The position numbers and the translations under genes are program-made. A stretch of DNA of 64,000 nucleotides from a virus. The stretch lies in the IMG/VR virus record IMGVR_UViG_3300025853_000041, positions 41,182-105,181 of that record; one strand, written 5' to 3'. Shown here piece by piece: positions 8,401 to 17,600 of this stretch. Within the stretch, counting starts at the first letter, position 1, and each line of letters begins with the position of its first letter. The notes beneath the pieces were generated by a model. It was given only the letters and a program-made list of their open reading frames with translations, searched no databases and was not told the origin of the DNA.

Positions 8401-11253
8401 AGAGAAACTTTATTAGATGATTGGATAAACTATGAGTATATTGATTTACCTTGTGATAGAGGTGGGAGCAATAAGTGTCATACCCCTGAAGATGATGAGA
8501 TAGAGTGGGCTGCTGACTGTGTAACAGACATGTGGTTTGAATCTCAGGTTAACATATCTTTAAGATATGGAATGAGTTCAAGACCTTCTACATTCTTAGC
8601 TGCTCCAGGTAAAATAGAATCTGGAAATGATTTCTTAGAACGACACTATGAACATTTTGATATCTATAAACAAAGAGATGTATCTATTTATCCTTTTACA
8701 AAATTAGATTCTCATATAATGGAGAAACTTATAACATTCAATCCTGAAAGAGAAGACAGTAAAGAGTATATAGGACACCCATTAGGAGAGTGGTATAAGA
8801 TAAACCCTGATTATAAAAGAACTAACAAAGAGAAAGTGTTTTTTCACTTACCTCTTGAATATGACTGTTGTTCAGAGTGCCAAGAAGATTTTCCTCATAG
8901 GATTAATTACTCACAACAATCTTATCAAGAAGAACTTACTGATAATTTTAGAGTGTTTTTACCTAATAATTATAGAGACATAGAGGGAGAGACAGGGCAA
9001 ATTACAGATTTGTTCAGAATTAAAAATAATATATACATACACACTGAAGAAGGATTGTGGCACCAACCTCAAAACTTTCAAGAGAGAGTTACTGGAGATA
9101 TTGTATCCTTTCTTGGTACAGGAGAATATTTTAGTACTCCTCCAAGAAAAATATTAGATGATAATAAAGCATCAGGTGGTTCAAGGCATAAAGATGCAAC
9201 TATTAAAACTAAACATGGTGTATTCTTTCCTTCTGAAAATGAAGGGAAAGTATATGTTTTTGATGGTAATGAGTTGAAACCTATTAGTGACCTGGGACTC
9301 AACTCCTGGTTCTCTGAAAATGGTAAAATTCAATTGCTTTCAGATTATTATGAGACTACTGGAAGACCTTATCCTTATGATAGTAATCCTTCTAATGTAG
9401 CAGGAGTAGGGTATGTAGCAGTTTATGATAGTTTAAAGGAAAGATATATTCTTACAAAACAAGACAGAATTCTTGCTGATACAATCACAGGAGACACTGA
9501 GATATGTGTAGATAACAATGGTAATACAATTTTGATAGCAGACTATCAAGCAACTATTGATACTTATGAAGGTAATGGATGGACATTTTTAGGTCTTGAA
9601 AACTGTCAACTAAAATTTGAAAAAATTACTTATACAACTGAAACAATAACAGGAGAAGTAACAGCAGAAGAACCTTTACCTAATGATGTAGATATTCATG
9701 TATTCTATGATACTTCAGGTTCTTTTGATGCAGCAGGGTTAGCTCAGTTACATGCAACTGTTGATGCTTGGGTAGCTAATTATGGTGCTAGTAATCCTGA
9801 TTGGATTGGTAATGTATATGAATATGATGATGCTACTGAGCAATGGCTTAAGTATGCTGACATTATGGAGAGCACTACATACTTTGGTCAAGACCTTAGT
9901 ACTAAGAATGTGCTAGTTGTTTCATTTTGTAATGAAGCTCAGGGAACTCAGGGTGATGGACCTTACCATGGAGTAGGACCAGTTGACAATCCTCTACCTG
10001 CTGTGGAAGCAACTTTTACTGCTGACTATAATAATTTTACAGAAATTACATACCCTAAGTACTTATCCTTTATAGGTATTCATTATCCTGTTGTATTTGG
10101 ACCAGGTACTCCATCTAGTGATTTAACTAGTTCAAGAAACTTTGTATTACATTCATTAGCAGCATTAAAAGGAGTTCCTTATACTTTAGCTGAAGTAAAT
10201 GCTTTAAGTGAGAATTTAGGTTTTGATACTGGAGAATGGGCAACTTTAAAAGCTTCTTTACAAGGGGCTAATCCTTATCCTAACAATGGTTTAGAAAATT
10301 TTGGTTGGCTGGTACAGGAAGATAGATATGTCTCAGCAGCAGGCAGTATAATCACTCCTGCACAGTTTCAAGAGGACATCACAGCTCTATTAGAAGGAAG
10401 TAATACTACAACAGTTACAGAAACTGTGGTAGAGGTTCAAGTTCCTGTTCTTAATACAGAATTTGTATCTGGAGTTGTAGGAGACATAACTAAAGCTGAT
10501 AATTCGTGGACTATGAGTTTCAACTTAAAGAAAAGTTCTTGGACTTCTTGGCACTCCTATATACCAAACTTCTTTATGCATATTGCAGATAAATTTTGGA
10601 GTTGGAAAATTGGTAAGAAGGCAACAGAGAAAGTTGCAGAAGAACAAAATGTATTTTGGAAGCATAATAAGAAAGGACATTATCAAAATTTCTATGGAGA
10701 AAGACATCCTTTTACAGTAGAGTATGTGTCTATGGAAGATAAACTCAAAACAAAAATTACAGATGATATTCTTTTATATACTGAAGCAAGGAAATATAAT
10801 TCTGCTATGAAGCAATATTTTGACCAAAAAGATGTCACTTTTAATAAGGCTATTTTCTATAATTCAAGTCAATGTACTGGAGAGGTTACGTTAAAAGTTA
10901 AAGATGGACCTTCATTAGACGATAAAAATTATCTTCTTGACCAGGTAATTGATATCTCTGCAGGCACTATTATTATTGATAAAAATGAAAGAGACTGGTC
11001 TATAAACGACTTAAGAGATATAAGAGTAGATATTGACCAACCTATATGGGATGCTGATATAATGTCACGCCAATCTGAATATTATACAGATAAAATATTA
11101 AATGTTTCATCTTTGGATGAAAATAAAGATTGGACTGAATTAGAAAGTTTAAGGGATAAATATTTGGTAGTTAGATTAATATTTGATACTTTTGACGATG
11201 TCAAGTTGATATTGAACTATTCCATTGATTCTCAGACAGATTCCCAAAGGTAA
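5413..11253 (+). CDS. Giant tail muzzle/stabilization protein (P22 gp10-like) with VWA-like insert
   Basis: A 1946-residue protein starting MAKKITETGIGLHLD, the usual start of crAss-like stabilization proteins that plug and extend the short tail. The N-terminal ~900 residues look like a beta-propeller or beta-sandwich region. Residues 938-977 form a long Gly-rich hydrophobic stretch (two possible membrane passes). Residues about 1060-1400 resemble the propeller-like P22 gp10 region. Residues about 1425-1640 look like an inserted von Willebrand A-like domain: a hydrophobic strand followed by D1433-T-S-G-S1437, which fits a MIDAS DxSxS motif. The C-terminal 280 residues return to beta-rich tail sequence. 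It overlaps the gp4-like gene by one base. Role: virion tail; the VWA call is inference. Confidence 0.75.
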   Translation: MAKKITETGIGLHLDSAIVERPKGTYRYALNAVMETDLGDISLLSNEESNEPCAYLPQGYTPLGKVYIGDNRTAIFSKSADGLLDEIGILDNACTYTTHVNGDLGFSINHQIDATYRLRRGCETTIYWVDGKNNKPMYYVFEKPQQFKDGAGDWLKTKFELQRSYRKVPKFEDVILQNSGGALPPGSYNIAVQYLDENLNPTEWIATSEVIICYGDDTTEAYLEIEGEINIAEGADVEDYRTFGDTDKSIKVVMDNLDETFLYYRLAFIGANNGSGQINEIHFTEKLPTQNNIFIYTGTNFETEGTLEEIAEFNSIIESAGSIEQADNILILGNTQGKQINYCNLQRYASRINTDLVTKKVFTNQMVDEANPKYPTARFNGVGYQPGEIYSLGVVYVFGDGTQTPVYHIPGKNPTILDSGLNNVSQDFVFAPGENVYPMSPDNESLNSVYSDNDTCSNSDYWGTDSIGDALKFSKVRHHRFPKRSELGIDFVNVETVIGGDTTFYQVSLNITGNLVTNWICDEAGVTAGTCSVVGEQVPMPTFQARVTFDVDGVTDYLIVNINPSDYIESGLTTAINITEYSDYYTTPLITITNIEESLDDGTSASIGVSSGTGDAEHGLLSYQAASGTAVFTAETKIYSTQIYGLKFSNIELPPTSVTNGEKIIGYYIVRNERTEEEKTILDTAVLTPSTINEKYIAHGLLYPEFGTLDRKISDRVFGLISPEFLFEGKKYPEFTSLKQEGRFSVIDRLKSKSRYLDITDGSSYDSSVHKSGGGKDKDGWSIKAITRDNITEFEKVYDDFNLVQDDVEDIFYLDALQSRDIEDDSFSVFNIAGDNKVGILQLKEDTSAVIDNTLPYVYLERPIADSYSTFRSLPYYKVSQNLHEFYLADGETYDPASAEATLFNGDTYITALRYLNTVWWDNRVAKRAGRTSVWDYIIGAILLVIGTILLIFGGSGALVIGAGIAIIGGSSLFVSSGIRRDALVRAYYDEYDKGLRETLLDDWINYEYIDLPCDRGGSNKCHTPEDDEIEWAADCVTDMWFESQVNISLRYGMSSRPSTFLAAPGKIESGNDFLERHYEHFDIYKQRDVSIYPFTKLDSHIMEKLITFNPEREDSKEYIGHPLGEWYKINPDYKRTNKEKVFFHLPLEYDCCSECQEDFPHRINYSQQSYQEELTDNFRVFLPNNYRDIEGETGQITDLFRIKNNIYIHTEEGLWHQPQNFQERVTGDIVSFLGTGEYFSTPPRKILDDNKASGGSRHKDATIKTKHGVFFPSENEGKVYVFDGNELKPISDLGLNSWFSENGKIQLLSDYYETTGRPYPYDSNPSNVAGVGYVAVYDSLKERYILTKQDRILADTITGDTEICVDNNGNTILIADYQATIDTYEGNGWTFLGLENCQLKFEKITYTTETITGEVTAEEPLPNDVDIHVFYDTSGSFDAAGLAQLHATVDAWVANYGASNPDWIGNVYEYDDATEQWLKYADIMESTTYFGQDLSTKNVLVVSFCNEAQGTQGDGPYHGVGPVDNPLPAVEATFTADYNNFTEITYPKYLSFIGIHYPVVFGPGTPSSDLTSSRNFVLHSLAALKGVPYTLAEVNALSENLGFDTGEWATLKASLQGANPYPNNGLENFGWLVQEDRYVSAAGSIITPAQFQEDITALLEGSNTTTVTETVVEVQVPVLNTEFVSGVVGDITKADNSWTMSFNLKKSSWTSWHSYIPNFFMHIADKFWSWKIGKKATEKVAEEQNVFWKHNKKGHYQNFYGERHPFTVEYVSMEDKLKTKITDDILLYTEARKYNSAMKQYFDQKDVTFNKAIFYNSSQCTGEVTLKVKDGPSLDDKNYLLDQVIDISAGTIIIDKNERDWSINDLRDIRVDIDQPIWDADIMSRQSEYYTDKILNVSSLDENKDWTELESLRDKYLVVRLIFDTFDDVKLILNYSIDSQTDSQR

Positions 11254-11281
11254 AGTTTTAAATTAATTAATTAAGATAAAT

Positions 11282-12793
11282 ATGAAAAAGAAAAAAGTTA
11301 AGAAATATCAATTGGGAACAGGAAAAAATGGTGTTGTAAGACATTATATTGAAAGTCCTGCTGAAACTATGGTAGAAAATGATATCATGATGGCAAAAGC
11401 AAAAGCTGAAGCTGCTGACAATCAGTGGGCTAAAGGTTTAGACTTGTTTGGGAATATGGCAATCCAATATGGAATGTCTCAAGCAGGAGGCTTAGGTGGT
11501 GTTGGACAAGGAATAGGAGAAGGAATGGGAAATATATTTGGAGGAAACAACACAAAAGGTATGATGGAAATACCAGGAGCAGTGGTTAGTAGAGCAGCTT
11601 TTGGAGGAACAGCAGGAGAAGTGCCAGTGGAAGTTGAAGGAGATGAGGTAGCAGAGTTGCCTGATGGTGGACTAATTGATTTTGAAGGTCCTTCACATGA
11701 AGATGGTGGTATAAATACAAATTTACCAGAAGGAACAGATATTTTTTCTAAGAGGATTAAAGTGAGTGGAAAAACAATGGCTGAGAGAAGATTAGCCAGA
11801 ATGAAGAAGGAAAAAACTTTAACAGACCTATTAAAAGGGTCAAATTCTCATGATGTGGTTCTTAATCAAACTCTAAAAAGAACACAAGAAAACAACGCTA
11901 TGGAACAAGAAAAAGATAAAAGATTACAACATGTGGTAAAACTATTACATGGAATGACAACTGCTAAAGTCAACCCAGGAACCCCTCAAGAAGCTAGTTT
12001 TGGTACATTCTTTAAAGGACTTTTTGGTGATTCAGAAACAGGAGAAAAAGGAAGTCTGAATTTCACAGGAGGAGATTTAGTAGGTTTGGCTGGTACATTG
12101 TATTCAGCATTTGAACCTATGAAAAACACACAAGAACAAAGAGCAGGAGATACTCCTAATATAAATGCTTTTAAAGATTTTGGTGTGGACGCTTTAGATA
12201 CAATGGAGTCAGCAAAAAGTTATATAGGAAGTGTACAAGATAATGCTTTACAAGATATTGAATCTAGTAGAACTAAAGCTACTCTACAAAACAGACAATC
12301 AGCAAGAGGTGTAAATGTTATGAGAGCATTAGACACAGCTACTCAACTTAATGCTGACAAAGCAAAAGGGGATATCTATGATAAGTTTGCCACACAAATG
12401 ATGAACATGCTTACAAGACAAGCAGGTTTAGAGAATGAGCAAGATTTACAAGTAATGACAGGAGAGCAAACTAGAGATGATGCTGATAGACGAGACAGAG
12501 ATAATTACTACTCTCAATTAGCTAAAGATATTGCAAGTAAAGGACAAGGCATTCAACAAGCAGGAAAAATGCTTAATCAAAATAAAGCAAATACTGTTTC
12601 TGAAAATTTACTTAATCAAACTTCAAAAAATTATAGAGTTGATAGTAATGGTAATATCCTTCTTAAAAGTGGAGATAGAGAAATGAGTGTAGAAGAAAGT
12701 TTAGCTTATGCACAATCATTAGGTTTTAAGACAGTAGAAGCATACCTTGAAAGTCTTTTACCTGGTGCAACAACTGAAAAAACAACTGATTAA
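11282..12793 (+). CDS. crAss-like virion cargo/ejected protein
   Basis: A 503-residue protein. A basic N-terminus (MKKKKVKKYQ) is followed by a helix and a Gly-rich stretch (70-110). A conserved core then reads AAFGGTAGEVPVEVEGDEV, then GPSHEDGGI and LPEGTDIFS, ending in RIKVSGKTMAERRLARMKK. I recognise this core from capsid-stored proteins of crAss-like phages. The C-terminal half (230-480) is helical and Gln/Asn/Lys-rich, without membrane segments. It lies directly before a second helical cargo-type protein and the RNA polymerase, so it is probably packaged with the polymerase and ejected. No enzyme motif. Confidence 0.6.
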   Translation: MKKKKVKKYQLGTGKNGVVRHYIESPAETMVENDIMMAKAKAEAADNQWAKGLDLFGNMAIQYGMSQAGGLGGVGQGIGEGMGNIFGGNNTKGMMEIPGAVVSRAAFGGTAGEVPVEVEGDEVAELPDGGLIDFEGPSHEDGGINTNLPEGTDIFSKRIKVSGKTMAERRLARMKKEKTLTDLLKGSNSHDVVLNQTLKRTQENNAMEQEKDKRLQHVVKLLHGMTTAKVNPGTPQEASFGTFFKGLFGDSETGEKGSLNFTGGDLVGLAGTLYSAFEPMKNTQEQRAGDTPNINAFKDFGVDALDTMESAKSYIGSVQDNALQDIESSRTKATLQNRQSARGVNVMRALDTATQLNADKAKGDIYDKFATQMMNMLTRQAGLENEQDLQVMTGEQTRDDADRRDRDNYYSQLAKDIASKGQGIQQAGKMLNQNKANTVSENLLNQTSKNYRVDSNGNILLKSGDREMSVEESLAYAQSLGFKTVEAYLESLLPGATTEKTTD

Positions 12794-12795
12794 TT

Positions 12796-14652
12796 ATGGG
12801 AAGATACTATGAAACTGCTAAACCTACCTTTGTAGATGATATTATTTACAAAGCACCTTATGAACTAATTGCAAGAGCTTTACAAACTAAAGACCTACAA
12901 GTAGAACAAGATAATGCTACCATTGATGAATTTGATGTGTTAGGTGAAGATAAAAAATATACTGAGAAAGACAAAGAGAAAAGAAATGCTATTCTCAATG
13001 AATATAGAGCAGAGGCTGATAAAATAGCTCAGCAAATTCAAGCTAACCCTCAGCATAGAAGTGCTTATATGAGGCAAATTGATGCTGCTAAAAGAAAGTT
13101 TGAAAAAGAAATTAGCACTGGATTCTTAGAGGCTGCAGACAGAAATTATAGTTTACGAGAAGCTGAAAGAAAGAAAATAGAGGCTAGAACTGATATAGGT
13201 GCAGAACAAAAAGCTGTTGCCCTTGCTCAATTGGACCACCTATTTAAAGGGTCTGATGCTGAGGAAGACAATGTTTATCAAGAAGGTATGCATATATATG
13301 AGAAGTTAGATGAAGAGAAATTCATTAAAGATAAGAAAGCTGTAATCACAGCTAACTCTATAAAAACAAAAACTAATAGAACTGATGGTTGGTATTTTAC
13401 AACTGATACAGGAGACAGAAAATTTATTGAGGAGGATAAACTAGACGATATCTTTGAAAATTCTACTGGTGTAGGTAAATGGGAGAAAGCTTTGTTGCAA
13501 AGACTAGATTGGCAAGTTGACCAAGGAGTTATTACACCTGAAGAAAGAGATAGAACTTTCTATGAATCAAGAGAAACATTTAAACAAGATTTTATTAAGT
13601 CTTTAGAATTTGAACAAAAAGATACAGCAGAAAATATTTTATCCAAAGATGGTACTGCTGCTCAAAGACAAAGTCTTTCTATGGCTTGGGGTAGATATAA
13701 TAAAGAAATGGATGAAATAGAAGATACAGGACAAGTTACTATTGATAGAGATATGATTCCTGTGCCTGAAGAAAATAAAACTGAAACTGATATGGAAGCT
13801 ACTGCCTATAATGCTTCAGCTAAAAACTTTAAAAACTCTATTAGAGAAAGATTATTGGCTTCAGGTAATTTTACTACTGAAGTTCCTGTAAGTGGGGATG
13901 CACCTCAAACTGAAGCTGCAACTGCAGGTGTACAGACAGATGAAGAAGCTCTTAATGCAGCAGTAGAGGCTGAGTATAAAGAGACTCTTGACATTTTAGC
14001 ATTACCTTTAGAGCAAAGACGAGATGCTACTAAAAGTATGATTGAAAATGGATACTTACCTTCAGAAATTAATAATCTGATTAACTTTGCTGAGAACAAA
14101 AAAGAAGTATATGATGCTGCTGTTATGACCAGTAAAGAAAAGAAAACATTTAAAGAAGATACTTATAGTCTTATTCCTCCTACTTTAGTGGGACAGGTTA
14201 CTTTACCTGATGGAACAGTCAAGAATATGACTAAAGCTGAATTTGAAAAAACAGCAGAGACTTTAATACCTACTAAAAAGACAGTAGAAAAACCTTTATT
14301 TGTAGTATCAAATGGAGAGAAAATTGCTGCTTGGAAAAGCTCCTCAGGTAACTTAATTAAAATTAGAACAGTAGATGGAGAAGATGTTCCTTTATCTGAA
14401 TATGACCCTAATGGAGAGTATGAAGCAGGTAAAAAAGCAGGTACAGAAAAAGCCACAGAAGTTGTTGGAGTTCAAGAAGACTTTGATATTAATAAAATGA
14501 GTCTTTCAACAACCAAAAAATACAAATCAAATAGTCCACTACAAAGAAAAACTGAGAACCAAAAACTCAACATTCATGTAACAACCTCTGAAGGTCCTAT
14601 GGTATTTAGAATCAACAGAACTAAAGAGGGAGATTACACATCAATAAAATAA
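12796..14652 (+). CDS. Second putative virion cargo protein, helical
   Basis: A 618-residue, highly charged, mostly helical protein starting MGRYYETAKPTFVDD. Long Glu/Lys/Arg-rich stretches (about 50-190) suggest coiled coils; the C-terminal third has Lys-rich beta-like segments. No signal peptide, membrane segment or catalytic motif is visible. It starts two bases after the first cargo gene and ends eight bases before the RNA polymerase gene, so the three are co-expressed. Likely stored in the head or tail and ejected with the polymerase; this rests on position. Confidence 0.55.
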   Translation: MGRYYETAKPTFVDDIIYKAPYELIARALQTKDLQVEQDNATIDEFDVLGEDKKYTEKDKEKRNAILNEYRAEADKIAQQIQANPQHRSAYMRQIDAAKRKFEKEISTGFLEAADRNYSLREAERKKIEARTDIGAEQKAVALAQLDHLFKGSDAEEDNVYQEGMHIYEKLDEEKFIKDKKAVITANSIKTKTNRTDGWYFTTDTGDRKFIEEDKLDDIFENSTGVGKWEKALLQRLDWQVDQGVITPEERDRTFYESRETFKQDFIKSLEFEQKDTAENILSKDGTAAQRQSLSMAWGRYNKEMDEIEDTGQVTIDRDMIPVPEENKTETDMEATAYNASAKNFKNSIRERLLASGNFTTEVPVSGDAPQTEAATAGVQTDEEALNAAVEAEYKETLDILALPLEQRRDATKSMIENGYLPSEINNLINFAENKKEVYDAAVMTSKEKKTFKEDTYSLIPPTLVGQVTLPDGTVKNMTKAEFEKTAETLIPTKKTVEKPLFVVSNGEKIAAWKSSSGNLIKIRTVDGEDVPLSEYDPNGEYEAGKKAGTEKATEVVGVQEDFDINKMSLSTTKKYKSNSPLQRKTENQKLNIHVTTSEGPMVFRINRTKEGDYTSIK

Positions 14653-14659
14653 AAAATTT

Positions 14660-17600
14660 ATGAACGAAGAAGATATCTTACAACTCAAATTAGCTGGGTA
14701 CATAGTAGAGAATGGGAATATATTAAGTCCTGAAGGTCAGTTTTTATCTAACGTAGAAGTTAATGGTAAAGCTTACAATTCTCTTGATTCAGAAGAAGAT
14801 TATAATTATCTTAAAGAAGCTGAAGAAACTATTTTATCAGATAGAACTGCTGCTGAAGAAGCCAAAAATCAACAAAAAGAAAAGATTACTCAATATGAAG
14901 CAAATCCTTTAATTTTTGCTGACCTTGATGATGTGTCTGATGAGGTGTTTACTGAATATATGGACAAAAAGGCTGAAGATAATGAGCCTGGAGCCTATAT
15001 GCTTAAAGATGATTTGATTGCTGAAAAGAAATCAGAAGCTATTCAAGAGGACCTAGTTAATAATTTAGAGACAGGTGAGCCATTAAGTACAAACACAATC
15101 TTCACTGAAATTCAAAAAGATACTATGTTTCAAGACAAAGGTATTAATTTTGATATTTTAAAAGAAGTATTACCTACTGAGAATAGAATAAAAGAAATTG
15201 AAAACGTAGATGAAGATGTGGACACTATACTAAAAGGTGTCACATCTGAAAAAAAGGATAAAGATAGAAATATTTTTAGCAAGTTAGGAGATTGGATGTG
15301 GGATGGCATATATAGTGGTATTGCTGCATTGACTCCTGATGGTGTTGGAATGGATGATAAAGACCTTAAAAAAGAGTATGTTGGGTTAAATGAAAAAAGA
15401 AAAAATCTTTTAAAACCTGAGATTGCTAAAATAAGTAATGTCTTAAAAGAAGAATTAGATTTTTACAATAAAGACTATGAAGAAAATTATTCCAATGCTG
15501 GTGCTCTATTTGGTAGAGAAGACCAAGATATTAATAATTATGTTAGACGACAATTACAATCTAAAATAAATTATTTAGACTCTTTTGTTGATGATGCAAA
15601 TGTTTATAACTTAATCAGTGAAGAATTTTTAACTGATGTGGGAACACTTGGGTTAAGAGATGCTCATGATGCTGTTAAGTATCGTGCCCATTTAATAGGT
15701 AAACTAGAGAATGGAGAAGAACTAACACCTACTGAACAAAGAGCTGTTGAGAATCTAGGAAGAATAGATTTATTGGGTGGTTTAGATTTAGAACAAAGTA
15801 CATTATATAATTTAACTTATGGTGCAGGACATTCTGTATCTTATTTAGCTGGTGGTGTCTTTGGTAGAATGGCTGGTAAAGTTGTTGGTAAAGGCATTGC
15901 CAAAGGTGTTACAGGAGCTGTTGGGTCTAACTTTGCAAGTAAATTAGCCACTGCAGGTGGTAAGCAAGTTGTAAAAGAGTCTATTGGAAGAACAGTAGGT
16001 TTAGTAGGAGATATTGCAACTCAAGCTACACTACATACTTCTAATTTAGCAAATACTATTGACAATTATTATGGAACAGTTCATATGGGCTTTGATGAAG
16101 ATGGTAATAAAGTTCTAGAAACAGATAGAATGCAATATGAATCTGTTCAAAGAGATATAACTTTATATGAAGATGCATTAAATAGTGGACTTGTTCCTGA
16201 AGACCAACTAGAAGCAACAAAAAGTAATCTAAAATACCTAAAACAAATGTTTAGTGAGATGAAAGAGCCTCAAACAGTTGGAGGTGCTCTGGCTAAATCT
16301 TGGACAGGCAACTTTGTTGAATCTGCTTCAGAGGTGGCAACTCTTAATGTTCTTAAAGGTATTCCTAATAACCTTGTAACTAGAAAACTAACTGAAGGAC
16401 TTAGAAAAACACCTACTTGGAAAAATTTAGTTTCAAAGACAAAATCTTTCACAGCAGGACCTACTAATATTCTAAATAAAATAAATAAGCCTTTCCCTAA
16501 AACTATGGAAGCTTTGAACAGCTTCTCTGGGAATAGATTAGGAAATGTCACTATTGGTGGCAACTTAGAAGAGGCATTAGAAGAAGTTGCAGTACAGGTA
16601 GTCCCAGTTTGGGGAGAAACTGACAAAGAAGCTGCAGCAAGAAAAGATGAACTACTTCATGGAAGTTTCTATTTCAATGTTTTAGCTCAAGCTCCACTAC
16701 AAAAAATAATTATGAGCCCTGTTGGTACTGCCATCAGAGGTAAAAATTATATAAATAGGAAATTAGATGCAGATTACAGACAAACTAAAAAGAATTTCAA
16801 TGAGTTAATGAAAGACTTACAAAAAGGAGGTCTTGAAAAAGAAGAGTTTGATGAAATACTAATGGCTGCAGGAAGTGGAAACTTTAGCCAACTAGAATAT
16901 AAGAACAAGATTAAGGAGTTAGATGAAAGAGGTGAAACTGTACAAGCTAATAAGATTCGAGAAAATAGAATCTTTAATGCAGCTTTTATGGCAATGAAAC
17001 ATGGTAAAGGCAAAGAGTTCATTTCTGCTTTAGAAAAATCTTTAGCTAAGCAACAAGCACCAACTACAATTCCTACACAAAAAGAGGCAGCTACTATTGC
17101 TGCAACTATACAGGCTATTACTGAAGCAAAAGCTGTTCAAAAAAGTATGAAAAAAGTTGAAGGGCTACCTAATGCTGAATTTATTTTGAACTTAGAATAT
17201 AATAAAAGAAACTTAGAAAAGAATAAAGAAGGTATTAGAGCAGAATTGTCTGCTATTGATGCTTCTGAGTTACTAAGTGATGAGCAGAAAGAAGGGCAAA
17301 GACTTATGTGGGATGGTCTTATGGAAGATACAGAAAAAGGTCTTAGGGTTTTAAATAAAAAGATAGAAGGTGAAAAATCACCTACAAAAATAAAAAGATA
17401 TAAGGATGAGGCTTCTATGATGGTGTTTGCAAAACGTCATTTAGAACAACAGAAAAAAGAAGGAGTAGAACAAATGAGCTTAGAGACAGCAATAGAAGAA
17501 GCTTATGGTAAGTCTATTTCTAATTCGAGTAAGAAGAAAGTCCTTAAAACAATGGAAGCAGTAGAAATACTACAAATAGCTCAACAAGAAGCTAAAGAAA

